A DNA stretch of 64,000 nucleotides from Cepaea nemoralis (lineage: Eukaryota > Mollusca > Gastropoda > Stylommatophora > Helicidae): NCBI GenBank assembly GCA_014155875.1, contig JACEFZ010014499.1, positions 1-64,000 on the forward strand. Reading direction: 5' to 3'. The translations under genes and the position numbers were made by a program. Of the stretch, positions 10,296-23,245 are shown piece after piece (the first letter of the stretch is position 1; every line of letters starts with the position of its first letter). The notes beneath the pieces are model-generated. The model did no database searches and was not told the DNA's origin. It was given only the letters and a program-made list of their open reading frames with translations.

Positions 10296-13229
10296 ACTAG
10301 CTGACCCGGCCCGGCTTCGCCCAGTCCCTGGCGGGGATCTATCTATCTGTCTGTCTGTCTGTCTATCTGTCTGTCTTTGTGTCTGTCTGTCTGTCTGTCT
10401 GTCTGTCTTTCCGACCCGGCCCGGCTTCGCCCAGTCCCTGGTAAGGAGCATTTCATTTAATTCATATAAGTAGTCATATAAGCTCCCGTTCCCGTTCCCG
10501 ACTATCTACTGTCTGTCTGTCTATTATTAGAAAGAGCACTTGAAAGATCTTTACATCTTCCCCCAACAATTAACTTGGGTAAATGGAGCGTCTTATTTAA
10601 TTCATATTCGGCCCATGCTCCCGTTACCGTTCCCAAAAACGACGACCCGGCCCGGCTTCGCCCAGTCCCTTGTGGGGAGCATATCATGTAATTCATATTA
10701 GGTGGAGGGAGGAGGAGGAGGGAGCTGGAGGGAGGAGGAGGAGACAAGAGGAGGAGGAGGGAGGAGTAGGAGGGAGGAGGAGGGATTAGGAGGAGGGAGG
10801 AATGAAGGGAGATGGAGGAGGAGGAGGGAGGAGGAGGTAAGAGGAGGAAGAGGGAGGAGGAGGGAGAAGGAGGAAGGAGGAGGAGGGAGTAGGAAAAAGA
10901 GCGAGGAGGAGGAGGAGGTAGCAGGAGGGAGGCGGTAGGACGAGGGAGGAGGAGGGGAGAGGAGGAGAAAGAGGAAGGAGGAGGGAGAAGGAGGAGGAGG
11001 GAGAAGGAGGAGGAGGGAGAGGGATGAGGAGGGAGAAGGAGGAAGAGGGAGGGGAGGGGGAGGGAGGAGGAGGAGGGAGGAGGAGAGAGGAGGAGGATGG
11101 AGGGGGCGGAGGGAGAAGAGGAAGGAGGAGGACGGAGAAGGAGGAGGAGGGAGGAGAAAGAGGGAGAAGGAGGAGGGAGAGGGAGGAGGAGGAAGAATGA
11201 GGAGGGGGAGGAGGTAAAGGGAGGAGGAGAAGATAGGATGAGGAGGGAGGACGAGGAGTGAGGAGGAGAAGGTACGAGGAGGAAGAGGGAGGAGGAAGGA
11301 GGAGGAGGAGGGTGGAGGAGGAGAGAGGAGGAGGAAAGAGAGAGAATGAGGAAGGAGGAGGAGGAGGGAGGAAGAGGGAGTAGGAGGAAGTGCGAGGAGG
11401 AGGAAAGAGGTAGGAGGAGAGAGGCGGTAGGAGGAGGGAGGAGGAGGAGAAGGTAAGAGGAGGAAGAGGGAGGAGGAGGGAGGAGGAGGGTGGAGGAGGA
11501 GAGAGGAGGAGAGAGAGAGAATGAGGAAGGAGGAGGAGGAGGGAGGAAGAGGGAGTAGGAGGAAGAGCGAGGAGGAGGAAAGAGGTAGGAGTAGAGAGGC
11601 GGTAGGAGGAGGGAGGAGGAGGAGAAAGAGGGAGGAGGAGAGAGAAGGAGGAGGAGGAAGAGGGATGAGGATGAGGGAGAAGGAGGAGGAGGGAGAAGGA
11701 GGAGGAGGGAGGAGGACGAGGAGGGAGAAGGAGGAGGAAGGAGGAGGAGAGAGGAGGAGGAGGGAGGGTACAGAGAGAGAAGGAGGAGGGAGGAGGAGAG
11801 AGTAGGGAGGAGGCGGAGGGAGAAGGAGGAAGGAGGAGGAGGGAGGAGGAAGGGGCAGAAGGAGGAGGGAGAGGGAGGAGAAGGAAGAATTAGGAGGGGG
11901 AATAGGGAAAGGAGGAGGGAGGATGAGGAGGGAGGAGGAGGGAGGAGGAGGAGGGAGGAGGAGGTAAGAGGAGGAAGAGAGAGGAGGAAGAGAGAGGAGG
12001 AGGGAGGAGGAGGAGGAGGGAGAAGTAGAAATGAGGAGGAGGAGGGAGGAGGAGGGAGTAGGAGGACGAGCGAAGAGGAGGGAGGAGGTAGGAGGAGGGA
12101 GGCGGTAGGAGGAGGGAGGAGGAGGAGATAGAGGGAGGAGGAGAGAATGAGGAGGAGTAAGAGGGAGGAGGGTGAGAGAATGAGGAGGAGGGAGAAGGAG
12201 GGAGGAGGGAGGAGGAGGGGGAGGAGGGAGGAGGAGGGAAAAGAAGGAAGGAGGAGGAGGGGGAGGAGAGAGGAGGAGGAGAGAGGAGGCGGAGGGAGAA
12301 GGAGGATGGAGGAGGAGGAAGAGGGAGAAGGAGGAGGGAGAGCGAGGAGGAAGAGGGAGAAGGAGGAGGGAGAGGGAGAAGGAAGGAGAATGAGGAGGGG
12401 GAGGAGGGAAAGGGAGGAGGAGGGAGGAGGAGGAGTGAGGAGGAGGAGGGAGGAGGTAGAGGGAGGAGGATGGAGGAAGAAGAGGGAGGAGGAGGATGGA
12501 GGAGGAAGAGAGAGGAGGAGGAGGGAGGAGGATGGAAAAGGAAGAGGGAGAAGGAGTAGGAGGAAGAGGGAGGAGGAGGGAGGAGAAGGAGGGAGAGGGA
12601 GGGGAGGAGGAGAGAGAGGGAGGAGGAGGAGAGAGGAGGAGGAGGGAGGAGGAGGGAGGGAGAAGGAGGAGGGAGAGGGAGAAGGGAGGATGAGGAGGGG
12701 GAGGAGGGAGATGGAGGAGGAAGAGGAGGAGGAGGGAGGAGGTAGAGGGAGGAGGAGGTGAAAGGAGAAGGAGATAGGAGGAGGAGGGAGGAGGATTAGG
12801 TATAGGGATTAGGAGGAGGGAGGAGGAGGAGAGAGGAGGAGGAGGTAGAGGGAGGAGGAGGAGGGAGGAGGAGAAGGGAGGAGGAGGCAGTTCGCCATTC
12901 CAAATTCATACTCGTCTAGGTTCTGTGATTTCGGTCCTTCCATTGATTGTTATTGACATTGCCGTGTGACGATTCTGTGTAGTCACGTCATTTTCTTCGC
13001 TTCTTCTAGCGTTGTGGTTCAGGGATTCTTTCATCATCATCATCATATATTTAAGTACGTATTTAGGGAGGAGGAGGAAGAAGAAAAGAAAACTATGACA
13101 GTTGGCAGCGCGGGAATGAGAGGAAGACGTATAGAAAGTTTCATCTCAATTGGATGGACCGCTCGCGAACGCATAAAGGACATACATACATACAGACAGA
13201 CATACAGACGGAGATTGCCTTTTATATAT
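10296..13229 (+). mobile_element. Polypurine-carrying element, copy 2
   Basis: Same head as copy 1 (10297, repeated near 10412 and 10643), then TCTG runs, a second GGA tract, and the same 3' part with TTCATCTCAATTGGATGGACC, a hexanucleotide-like ACATACATACAGACAG run and TTTATATATAAGA. It joins RA sequence (TTAAGACAAACACTACAATT) at 13233. The head-to-tail arrangement with copy 1 suggests unequal exchange or tandem integration. Confidence 0.65.
10703..12888. repeat. (GGA)n-type polypurine tract, 2.2 kb
   Basis: Second GGA/GAG tract, nearly free of pyrimidines. It lacks the GAATGTGAAG marker of the first tract, so the two expanded independently. Arg/Glu/Gly-rich frames (for example 12147-12761) are artefacts of composition. 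Confidence 0.95.
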
Positions 13230-14690
13230 AAGATTAAGACAAACACTACAATTATTTAAATTGCATAAAACAGTCATGCTGCTGTTAGTAATGTCCCTTG
13301 AATAACTTATGTTGTCATGTCCATTTGAAATATTTTATATGCAGGTCTTTCTTTTTAATGTTGGTTTATTTCGTACAAAACTGTGTTTTCACAAGAACCA
13401 TTGCGTGTTTTCTTTTACATTTACAAAAAGCAAGACCCCCAGAAGCCATATGCAGCAAGATTCTCTAGTTGTTTGTGTAATGACTGCATACTATTTATTA
13501 CATTACATACACTAATTTGTCGCAGACATTAAATGCGGTTTACATTCAAAAGTTGCATATCAATAGGAATTGTAGGTATCAAACATTAAGTTTTTTATTG
13601 TCAGAACCTACAAATAAACGTTTCAAGCCATATTGTGTGAGTTATTTTTCTTGGAACAAAAGGACCATTCATGTGTATTAGACTGCTCCCCTTTAGTTGA
13701 CAACATTTTCGTCCTCTCAAATCCATGGACACAAATATTTCGTTAGAATGTATATATGTAAGAAAGCTGATCTGTTTCAATTGTAAGTACGCTTTCAACA
13801 CGGAAGCCAGACTAGCGTAGTGGCCATGAGTTCAAATCTGCAGCGGGGCAGAATTTTACAGTGGATCTAGCCTCCCTAGTCGTACTTGGCTGGTGAAAGC
13901 TAATCGTCGCAATGTCCTTTTCCCCCCATCATTGTGGTCGGTAAAACTGCACTACTTCGTGTTATTTTATATTGTTTTATTTCTAAAAGTTCACCTCAGA
14001 CACGCCAGTAAACATTTAATGGCAGTAGAAATAAAATTTCTTAGGGAAATGCAAAGAATGCTATGGATGGACAGAAAATCGAATGAGGAAGTTCCCTCAA
14101 TGAGCAACTGAATAAAGAAAAACTTAAAGTGAATAGAAAATTCTTTTAATGGAAACAGTCTAGTTTTGTTTAAGAAATCATGGTACGACGAGAAATAAAG
14201 TTGAAAACTTCGTGACCACCGTGAAACTTGACGAGAAAAGAAGTTGTGGAAACGAAGATATTTATGCCAGGATTGCTTAGCATAATCAAGAAAAAAAAAG
14301 AGAGACCCGGCCATGAGATGGCGAACCAAGACCGCCTAAGCGTATTTACATTTCACATGAAGGTGATACATTTGTCAAGAGCAGAATAAAAACGATTATT
14401 GTAGTGGGACATTATCGAGCACACGTTTGGATAAACCTAAACATATATAGGAGTAGTAAATGTTATGAAAATCTCCACAGAAATCTCAATTTATTTGGAG
14501 GAGATAGCGCGAACGCAGTGCCTACTACGAGAAATTACGCACTAGAGACACCCACTGATCGCAGGTGTCAACCCAACCAAAGTGCAATTAAACGGCCTCA
14601 AACTGGGAGCACCATTTAATATTCGGTGTTTATTCCCAATGATACAATGTTGGGATTCCCTTCCCTCCCCCATGGGACTGCGACGTCCGG
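13230..14690 (+). repeat. RA distal part joined to LE LINE 3' end
   Basis: 13230-13690 matches 46000-46440 and 32520-33180. 13690-13905 is the tRNA-like module (B box GAGTTCAAATC near 13829, with the stretch between the A and B boxes largely deleted). 13905-14330 carries remnants of a LINE carboxy terminus: a frame at 13990-14110 with a FLREMQRMLWMDRKSNEE-like stretch, then LENFVTT-like codons near 14200. 14330-14690 matches, inverted, 34855-35220. Multiple stops show it is dead. Confidence 0.6.
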
Positions 14691-14895
14691 CAAAGGACAC
14701 ATATCTAACTAGCTGTGACTACAGCTTAGCTCAGAATGCAGTGGCAAACTACTGAACGTAGTCAGAAGTCACAAACGACAGACAAATATCAAGGTTGGTT
14801 GCGACGTTCTGCGAAGGACGCACGGCTGACCAAACCAGCTAAACCAAAGTACTGTGATCAGAGTAGTTAGCAACGTAATAGGGGATAGAGAAAAA
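14691..14895 (+). repeat. Degenerate SINE-core fragment
   Basis: It contains GTGGCAAACTACTGAACG near 14733 and two GCGACGT(C/T)C(G/T)GCAAAGGA-like blocks (14690 and 14808), pieces shared with the RA and SINE families. No gene. Confidence 0.4.
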
Positions 14896-16111
14896 GATCT
14901 CAGTAATCAGGTGTACGACAATTAATGCGAATTAGACGGGCATAACATGGCAAGTAAAGATTGAAGCGGAAGATCTCAGTAATCAGGTGTACGACAATTA
15001 ATGCGAATTAGACGGGCATAACATGGCAAGTAAAGATTGAAGCGGAAGATCTCAGTAATCAGGTGTACGACAATTAATGCGAATTAGACGGGCATAACAT
15101 GGCAAGTAAAGATTGAAGCGGAAGATCTCAGTAATCAGGTGTACGACAATTAATGCGAATTAGACGGGCATAACATGGCAAGTAAAGATTGAAGCGGAAG
15201 ATCTCAGTAATCAGGTGTACGACAATTAATGAGAATTAGACGGACATAACATGGCAAGTAAAGATTGAAACGGAAGATCTCAGTAATCAGGTGTACGACA
15301 ATTAATGAGAATTAGACGGGCATAACATGGCAAGTAAAGATTGAAGTGGAAGATCTCAGTAATCAGGTGTATGACAATTAATGAGAATTAGACGGACATA
15401 ACATGGCAAGTAAAGATTGAAGCGGAAGATCTCAGTAATCAGGTGTACGAGAATTAATGAGAATTAGACGGGCATAACATGGCAAGTAAAGATTGAAGCG
15501 GAAGATCTCAGTAATCAGGTGTACGACAATTAATGCGAATTAGACGGGCATAACATGGCAAGTAAAGATTGAAGCGGAAGATCTCAGTAATCAGGTGTAC
15601 GACAATTAATGCGAATTAGACGGGCATAACATGGCAAGTAAATATTGAAGCGGAAGATCTCAGTAATCAGGTGTACGACAATTAATGAGAATTAGACGGG
15701 CATAACATGGCAAGTAAAGATTGAAGCGGAAGATCTCAGTAATCAGGTGTACGACAATTAATGCGAATTAGACGGGCATAACATGGCAAGTACAGATTGA
15801 AGCGGAAGATCTCAGTAATCAGGTGTACGACAATTAATGCGAATTAGACGGGCATAACATGGCAAGTAAAGATTGAAGCGGAAGATCTCAGTAATCAGGT
15901 GTACGACAATTAATGCGAATTAGACGGGCATAACATGGCAAGTAAAGATTGAAGCGGAAGATCTCAGTAATCAGGTGTACGACAATTAATGCGAATTAGA
16001 CGGGCATAACATGGCAAGTAAAGATTGAAGCGGAAGATCTCAGTAATCAGGTGTACGACAATTAATGCGATGTAGACGGGCATAACATGGCAAGTAAAAA
16101 TTGAAGCGGAA
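14896..16111. repeat. 76-bp satellite, exactly 16 copies
   Basis: The unit starts GATCTCAGTAATCAGGTGTA and ends GATTGAAGCGGAA. Successive starts at 14896 and 14972 give 76 bp, and 16 x 76 = 1216 bp fits the whole array. Differences are few (TGCGAATTAG versus TGAGAATTAG, GGGCATAAC versus GGACATAAC), and the final unit carries TGCGATGTAG. The homogeneity implies recent amplification. No open frame of interest spans the unit. Confidence 0.95.
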
Positions 16112-16396
16112 GCAGTACCGCAAGAATATAACCAAACGAACGAACGAACGAACGAACGAACTTTATTTTAAAAGGGTAACAAATTGGGCACGCAGGCCCG
16201 TCTTACATTCGGCACTTTCAATCACTCATCTTTCATTCATTAAATGTGCATGTTACATTTACATAGAAAAAGAAACATTGTCAAATGGATTTTGTAAGCA
16301 TAAACAACGCATATTTCGCATGATACATTCACATGAGAAAAACAAAACATTGTCAAATGAAAGTTGTGAACATAAACAGTGCATAATGCAATGTTG
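16112..16396 (-). mobile_element. 3'-end fragment of the CR1/L2-like LINE
   Basis: CGAA/ACGA repeats (16136-16161) followed by CTTTATTTTAAAAGGGTAAC and CACGCAGGCCCGTCT are the reverse complement of the LINE tail at 20260-20330 (GACGGGCCTGCG, AATAAAGTTTGTTCG, GTTC repeats). It lies opposite in direction to the copy at 18300-20336. Confidence 0.7.
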
Positions 16397-17930
16397 TGAG
16401 ACACATCCCCCATCCACCCTCACATCCCGCAGCCACCCACACATCCCGCAGCCACACACACATCCCCCACCCACCACACCTCCCCCACCCACCCACACAT
16501 ACTTCCACGCACTCACACAGACTCAGGCAAACAAACATGCCGCCACCCATCCACTGATCCCCCACCCACAAACACCTCTCCCACCCACCACACATACTTC
16601 CACGCACTCACACAGACTCAGGCAAACAAACATGCCGCCACCACCCACTGATCCCCCACCCAAACACACTTCCCTACCCACACACACATCCCTTATCCAT
16701 CCCATAACCGACACGCACACACCCACCCACATATTCTCCACCACACACCAGCAACCACCCAGCATAAGACACATCACAAAACCACACACACATACCCCCG
16801 CCAAACCCACACATCCCGCACCTATCCACACACACATCCCGCACCCTCACAATTTTCCCCACCCACCCATACACACATCAGCCAACCTACACCCACTCAC
16901 TCACCCAATATCCGCCACCTCTCAACTAAACATCCCCCACCTATACAAAAATCCCCACCCACAAACACATCTCCCCACCTGCACACACATATCCCCCCAC
17001 CCATAAACACGCAAAAACACACACCTCCCACCCACACACCTCCCACCGACACACATCTCACCACCCACATATACCCCACCACAATATCCGCCACATCTTT
17101 CCACAAACACACACATCCCCCACCCATACACCATCTCTCACACACATCCACTCACTCACGTACTTATCTATCAACCACTCACACCCACACATCACCCACC
17201 CGCCCATCAACACATGCATCTCTCATCTACCCTCCAACCCACACACACCCCAACCACCCAGCCAAACACACATCCCCCATCCTCACATATATCCTTCATC
17301 CACCTGCACATAGCACGCCTCCCCCACTTCTCACACATCTCCCCTCCCACACAAAACTCCACTCATAAACACATTCCCCCCACACACACATCACCCACAT
17401 GCATTCCCCATATACATCCCCGCCCACACATCTCTCACCCACACACACATCTCCTCACACATCCCCCACCTACAAACATCCTCACCACCCACACATACAT
17501 CCATCCACCCACTCACATTTACCCCATCCACACTCACACACTCCCACCCACACAGAATTATCCCATTCACAGACACCCCCCACACTCATCCCCCACACCC
17601 ATTACACACCCATCCCCCAACCCACAAAATCTCCTACACACCCATTAACCCACCCAAATAAATATTCCCTACCCACACCCACCAACCCACCAACACCCAC
17701 ATACTTCCAACCATCCTCACACATATCCCACACATACACACACATCCCACACACACACACACACATACATCCCCCACCGACCACACATCCCTTCACCCAT
17801 CCACACATCACCCATCAACCCACACACATCCCCCACACACAACCCCTCCACACATATATTCGCCACACCCCCACATACACACATCACTCACATACACACC
17901 CACACATACATCCTCACATCTAGACACATA
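16397..17930. repeat. C/CA-rich degenerate minisatellite
   Basis: About 1.5 kb of CACACATCCCCCACCCAC-type sequence with imperfect 16-20 bp periodicity. Plus-strand frames give His/Pro/Thr repeats and minus-strand frames Cys/Val/Gly repeats. Neither has coding character. Confidence 0.85.
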
Positions 17931-18094
17931 CGTGATGCCTCACATGATCACTGAAACTAACAAGAACAAACTCCCACACTTTACACACAGTTGATACACT
18001 GACGATTGTGGTGAGCATTCTCGTAAAAATTGTAAGAAATAGAGAAAAAAATGTACATATACATTGTGTAGCGTAAATATTTGTGATGCAATTC

Positions 18095-18171
<77 letters not shown>

Positions 18172-18217
18172 CACTATCACACACACACACACACTATCGC
18201 TCTCTCTCTTTCTCTTA

Positions 18218-18290
<73 letters not shown>

Positions 18291-18299
18291 TACATGCGA
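17931..18299. repeat. Short repeat block with (TC)n arrays
   Basis: 17930-18060 matches 21375-21560 (shared CTCACATGATCACT/CTCACATAATCACT and AAACTCCCACACTTT blocks). It is followed by (TC)n at about 18096-18169 and 18230-18289, separated by a CACACA run. Confidence 0.8.
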
Positions 18300-19982
18300 C
18301 CAATTCAGTAATTTTTTTTCAAACTGACATAGACCAGTTGAAGGCTTCAATACCTAATTCTCCTTGCAACTTATCTTTACTGTCTTCGTTTTGCGAGAAT
18401 AGATGCTCCCGCGATATTCTTTCCGACATACCGCTAATGACAATCACTGAAGTATTCACTTACCTCAGTAACCTAAAAAAAAACACAACCTCATCTGGGT
18501 TAGATGGAATCAGCAACCGGATTCTCCGTTGTGCTGCGCCAGTGATCTGTATATCACTAACCTATGTATATAATCAGTGTCTCACCAAAGGCCACTTTCC
18601 ATCAGCTCTCAAAATCGCTAAAGTGTACCCTCTTCTTAAATCTGGTTCATTGGACAATGGTCTCCCGAACAATTACAGACCCATTTCCTTACTATCATCA
18701 CTATCTAAGCCACTAGAAAAACACATCTATAAAGTAACATTACAGTATTTAGTTCGCAACAAGCTTATTGTTGACAGCCAATCAGGATTTCGACCAAAAT
18801 ATTCTTGCCATACGGCCCTAACAAACATGATAGAAAATTGGCACCAGAATATAAACAACAACAGGTCTATGTAGTACTGTGTTTATTGATTTCAAGAAAG
18901 CATTTGATATGATAGACCATGTTATTTTAATTAAAAAACTTGAGACAATGAAAATTGGCCCTAATGTAGTCACTCTAATATCATCTTTTCTATCAAACAG
19001 AAAGCAAGTAGTATCACATAATGAATGTCTGTCTAAAACCACTACCTTCAATATTGGAGTACCGCAAGGCTCTATTCTTGGCCCTCTATTATTTGCCATA
19101 TACATTAACGATCTACCTTTGCATCTTTCGTCGTCCTGCGATCTATTGCAGACGACTGTACAGTGTGCACAAATGCTGAAAACTGTATTTTATTGGAGTC
19201 GTCTTTACAACAAGATTTAGATAATGTAGTTAGGTGGAGCTATTCAAACCGTATGCAAATTAACATCACTAAAACAAAATCAATGTTATTAACAACCAGA
19301 CAAAGACTTCAAACTCTAAGCTCATACACATCACTTCAACTTCACATCGATAACATGCCAGTAGAAAGTGTAATTGAGCACAAAACATTAGGCCTAATCA
19401 TTGATAGAAACCTAACCTTTAATTCCCACGTTCAAGCGCTTACTTAAACAAACAGCGAAAAAAGTCTACCAACTAGCCAAAATTAAAAACTTCCTTGATG
19501 AGGACACAAGGAAACTATTCTATACTTCTCATATACAGACACACTTTGACTACTGCTCTACAATCTGGGACGGTTGTTCTAATTCAAACACCAAGCGACT
19601 TTACTTACTCCAGAAACGGGCCATGAGTCTAATTTATAGCAAACATTTATCTGACAATCCTAGCCGGTATAAACGCCTTCAGTTACTACCACTCCGCAAA
19701 CGCCTGCTTTTCAATAAAGCTAAACTAATTCACAAAGTCCTGCATCGGAATGCCCCAAATTACCTTTGGCCATTGTTTAAATATAATGCTAGACACAGTA
19801 TACGTTTAAATATATTACACATTCCGAAGCCTAGGATTGACTTATACAAAACAAGATTAACGTACTCTGCAGCTCAGCTGTGGAACAATCTTCCACAAAA
19901 AATCAAAGACATCACCAATCCCTATTCATATAATCGCAAATTACTCGAACACTATCTCAGTACGGATTATCTCCCCCCTTAA
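18300..19982 (+). pseudogene. CR1/L2-like LINE reverse transcriptase, 5'-truncated and frameshifted
   Basis: Remnant of the pol protein of a non-LTR retrotransposon, the enzyme that copies LINE RNA at a nicked target. Readable blocks in order: NNYRPISLLSSLSK (about 18670), QSGFRPKYSCHTAL (18780), FIDFKKAFDMIDH (18882), GVPQGSILGPLL (19060), the catalytic ADD in a shifted frame (about 19155), then the thumb and a carboxy region with FDYCSTIWDG (about 19550) and SAAQLWNNLPQ (19868). Frames change near 18875, 19150 and 19445, so at least three disabling shifts. The endonuclease is absent. The GxPQGSxLGPLLF and DYCSxIWDG blocks point to the CR1/L2 group; clade assignment is by recall. Confidence 0.85.
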
Positions 19983-19990
19983 TAATAGAG

Positions 19991-20040
<50 letters not shown>

Positions 20041-20328
20041 ACCCTAGTATAACAGCCATTCCCCTTTTGGTAGGCCAGTATATTCCACATGGCTAATAAC
20101 AAGTGTCAGACCATTATCTAATTTTACTGTGTCGTGTAGTTTTGATGTTCGCATTTTGCTCATGCCTTTATAATGCATATCTTTTATATTGTTGCTGTTC
20201 TCTGTTAGCCTTGAATGATGTGTGAATGAAATAATGTATGAAAGAGAGTGATAGAAAGGCAGAATGTTAGACGGGCCTGCGTTTTAACCCTTTGAAAATA
20301 AAGTTTGTTCGTTCGTTCGTTCGTTTGT

Positions 20329-20330
<2 letters not shown>
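19983..20330 (+). mobile_element. LINE 3' untranslated region with (AAT)n and (GTTC)n tail
   Basis: After the stop come (AATA/ATA) repeats at 19985-20035, then a unique stretch to AATAAAGTTTGTTCG and GTTC repeats (20306-20330). The inverted partner at 16132-16215 shows this is the true 3' terminus of the family. Confidence 0.75.
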
Positions 20331-20396
<66 letters not shown>

Positions 20397-20618
20397 ACTC
20401 ACTAACTCTATCACTCACATCACAGTAATGTTATATTATACATGATAAAATCAAGTGGCATACAAAATGATAATATGAAAGATGAGAATACACACAAAAA
20501 ATATGAAATAGCATGTTACAGGACAATCAAGAGGCATACAAAATGATACCTCGTAATATGAAAGATGAGTATACATTAAAAAATATGGAACAGCATGTTA
20601 CATGACATGCGTGCGATC

Positions 20619-20674
<56 letters not shown>

Positions 20675-20869
20675 TACATACACACACTCTCACACTCATT
20701 CGCTCGCTCGCTCTCTCACTCACACTCACTAACTCTCTCACTCACTCTACAGTAATTTACATGTGTTCATTTTATGCATGTTAAACTCAAGTGGCATTCA
20801 AAATGATAATATGAAAATGAAAATACACAAAAAATATGGAACAGCATGTTAGATGACATGCGTGAGCTC

Positions 20870-20942
<73 letters not shown>

Positions 20943-20948
20943 CTCTTT
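20331..20948. repeat. Three tandem blocks each ending in (TC)n
   Basis: (TC)n runs at 20331-20395, 20619-20671 and 20871-20940. Between them the same 90-100 bp block recurs (AAGTGGCATACAAAATGATA, then AACAGCATGTTA and a TGCGT(G/A)(C/A)(G/T)-TCAACTCTC junction) near 20445, 20530 and 20785. Segmental tandem duplication with slippage in the TC part. Confidence 0.8.
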
Positions 20949-21395
20949 CACACACACTACACACACACACCCACACACAACATACACACGCAAATACACA
21001 CATATACCCACGCACAAACACATACATACACACATCCACATACTTACGCACACGTACTCACATAACACACTAATACACACTCCCTCGCATGCACTGCATG
21101 CATACACACTTACACTCACAAACATATACACATACATACACGAGCACACACATCATACATACACATATACATACACACATATACACAAGCACATACATAT
21201 AAACACATATAAACACACAAGAACGCACACCTTAACACACGTACAGACATACAAACACAGAGGCACACACAGATACACACACACATATACACCCATACAC
21301 ATATACATACATGCACACACACATACATCCACACATATAAACACACACACATAGACCCACCCACCCATCCACACACATACACGCTGCCTCACATA
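20949..21395. repeat. CA/ACAT-rich array
   Basis: Imperfect ACACAT, ACATAC and CACACA repeats. Reading frames on both strands are low-complexity. Confidence 0.85.
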
Positions 21396-21988
21396 ATCAC
21401 TAAAACTAATATGAATAAACTCCCACACTTTTCACACCTACACACTGTCGACTATCGTGAGCATCCTCACAAGAACATTCAAAATTGGGAAACAATGGGA
21501 AACATGGAAAATATGGAGAAATGGTGATGAAAATATGGTATAGATTGTGTAACGTAAAAATAAAATAGTGGTCCAATCCAGTAAGATAATTCCTGGAATT
21601 GACATAACCATGATGAAATAAGCAGTGCATGTTAAATTCAATTGCACTTGTTTTCCTTCGATGTGGTGATGCATTATTGTTCTGTAATGTGTATTTTATT
21701 TGTACACTGTAATAGATGCACGGATTTTCTTATTTGTTATGTTGGAGATTGTCACTTTGTTACTGTGGACAAGGAAATAAATATAAATTTGAGTTGTCTT
21801 TCATTTCGATTTGTCAGTCTGAGGTTGTGTAGGTTAGTTTAAGAGCCCTTACATGCTGTACATCTCATCTATAGCCTAACACTATACCACAAGACATTGG
21901 TGGAGCAATAGTATAATTAACTATCGTTCTCACACGGAAAACTAATCATTCTATTCTTTTTAATACTCTCCCTCTCCCTCTATTTCTT

Positions 21989-21990
<2 letters not shown>
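21396..21990. other. Intergenic, repeat-flanked, no gene
   Basis: The left part matches 17940-18060. 21650-21850 is T-rich with AATAAATATAAATTTGAG near 21776, resembling a LINE 3' untranslated end, but no protein block is visible. Nothing else recognised. Confidence 0.5.

Positions 21991-22080
<90 letters not shown>
21991..22080. repeat. (TC)n microsatellite, about 45 units
   Basis: Nearly uninterrupted TC dinucleotides. Confidence 0.95.
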
Positions 22081-22084
<4 letters not shown>

Positions 22085-22099
22085 TTTCTATTATCATAA

Positions 22100-22454
22100 T
22101 ACATTAATCATTGCAGGACTCATTCTCTATTGATCCAAGCCTGACATACAGACTCGCCTGTGACTCCATGTAGCTGTCAGCATGCGACAGCGGCCACACC
22201 AGGGACAACGGTTTTGGCAAGCCGAAAAAACCGATTCGGCGTCAAACCAATCAGTGAACTTGGGTATGTCTACCCAGCATGTGAAGACAGGATTCTGCAG
22301 ACTGGTTCAACGGACAAGACGACGTTTACCTGCAAAGCGTTGTGGAACGTAATGATCACAGAAAAGCAAGTGGAGCTCAGTGGTCATCCACGGCACCTAT
22401 TTTCGTCTCCAGTCGTCTTGACTTGCCTTGCCACTGGATTCAGATGGACTCTCA
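22100..22454 (+). repeat. Dispersed repeat, probable LE LINE 5' region
   Basis: Matches 35985-36275 (shared GTAGCTGTCAG, GATTCGGC(A/G)TCAAACC, GAAGACAGG and TCTTGACTTG(C/T)CTTGCC blocks). In the 36 kb copy this leads, after a (GA)n run, into LINE endonuclease coding sequence, which is why I infer a 5' untranslated region. The left part (22100-22165) is the reverse complement of 33185-33240. Confidence 0.5.
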
Positions 22455-22966
22455 GGCGACATAGTGAGATCGACGAGATTATTCCTAATTTGTTCATTTA
22501 CATTCCATGATTCGCTGCCATACAGCAAAACTGGTTCTTTATAGCATGTTAGCACTCTCTTTCTTACATTCATGGACAGAGACTTATTGCATAAGATACT
22601 CTTCATTTTCTGAAATGCGGCTTTTGCCTGCCTATTCTGATCTTAATCTCTGTTGTAAATCTTCCATCTGATGTCATAAGTGCCCCTAGGTATTTAAAAT
22701 TATATACTTGGTTGAGAATTTCCCCTTCTATTTCTATGTCACATTTTGGTGACATCATTTTGATATCACCATTGTTACTGTTTTCTTGATATTCAAGGAG
22801 AGTCCTTTCTGTGCACTCTCTTTTTACTACAATGTCCAAAAATTGTTGTAGGTCTATTGCATATCCGCCACCAATACTGTGTCATCTGCATTAGCGTATA
22901 TTGTTTATATTATATCCTCCGATTAGTATTCCTGACTTCTCTTTGATCTCTCTCATTATTACTTCG
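22455..22966 (-). pseudogene. LE LINE reverse transcriptase fragment (carboxy half)
   Basis: Read on minus it gives the part of an endonuclease-RT LINE from the YADD region to the connection domain. The catalytic box near 22883 is shifted by one extra base. It continues with a block like IEGEILNQVYNFKYLGALMT (22700-22760), RTRIG/KIRIGRQK (22625) and VLLYGSESWNVNEQ (22500-22540). The right edge ends at ATTACTTCG (22958-22966). The protein resumes at 31733, where CTTCG recurs, so this and 31733-31924 are judged one LINE split by the 8.8 kb between. Confidence 0.75.
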
Positions 22967-23027
22967 TGTCACAAGATTGATTATGATACAATGACAGATA
23001 GAAGTGGCTGTGGTTGTCTAGTGGTAT

Positions 23028-23203
23028 CCATTCATCCATCATGCGCCATGCCGGTAAGCGTGGGCGGTCATGTTCTGCCATCTCACTCAATCACCAGAGT
23101 CATGGATCAACTCCGTGTTTCTGTCTCGTCCATGCCACATGGCTAAGCCATCCAGGTATTTACTGCTCGGTCTTCCCCTTGGTCTTTTCCTGCGTGGTCT
23201 CCA
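23028..23203 (-). mobile_element. LINE carboxy-terminal fragment inside the SINE head
   Basis: Target duplication GGTAT on both sides. On minus it has GRPRG-like codons (near 23170-23185), then the same terminal sequence as 56760-56900 (ATGACCGCCCACGCTT, CCGGCATGG), ending in a GGAT/TGGA tail. A related piece is at 59905-60012. Confidence 0.7.
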
Positions 23204-23245
23204 GGTATGATGTCCGCCTCGAGTGCTGGAGGTCCCGGGTTCAAG

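Noticed and set aside
16101..17923. His/Pro/Thr-rich frames
   Set aside because: Degenerate CA/CCCA minisatellite; not coding.
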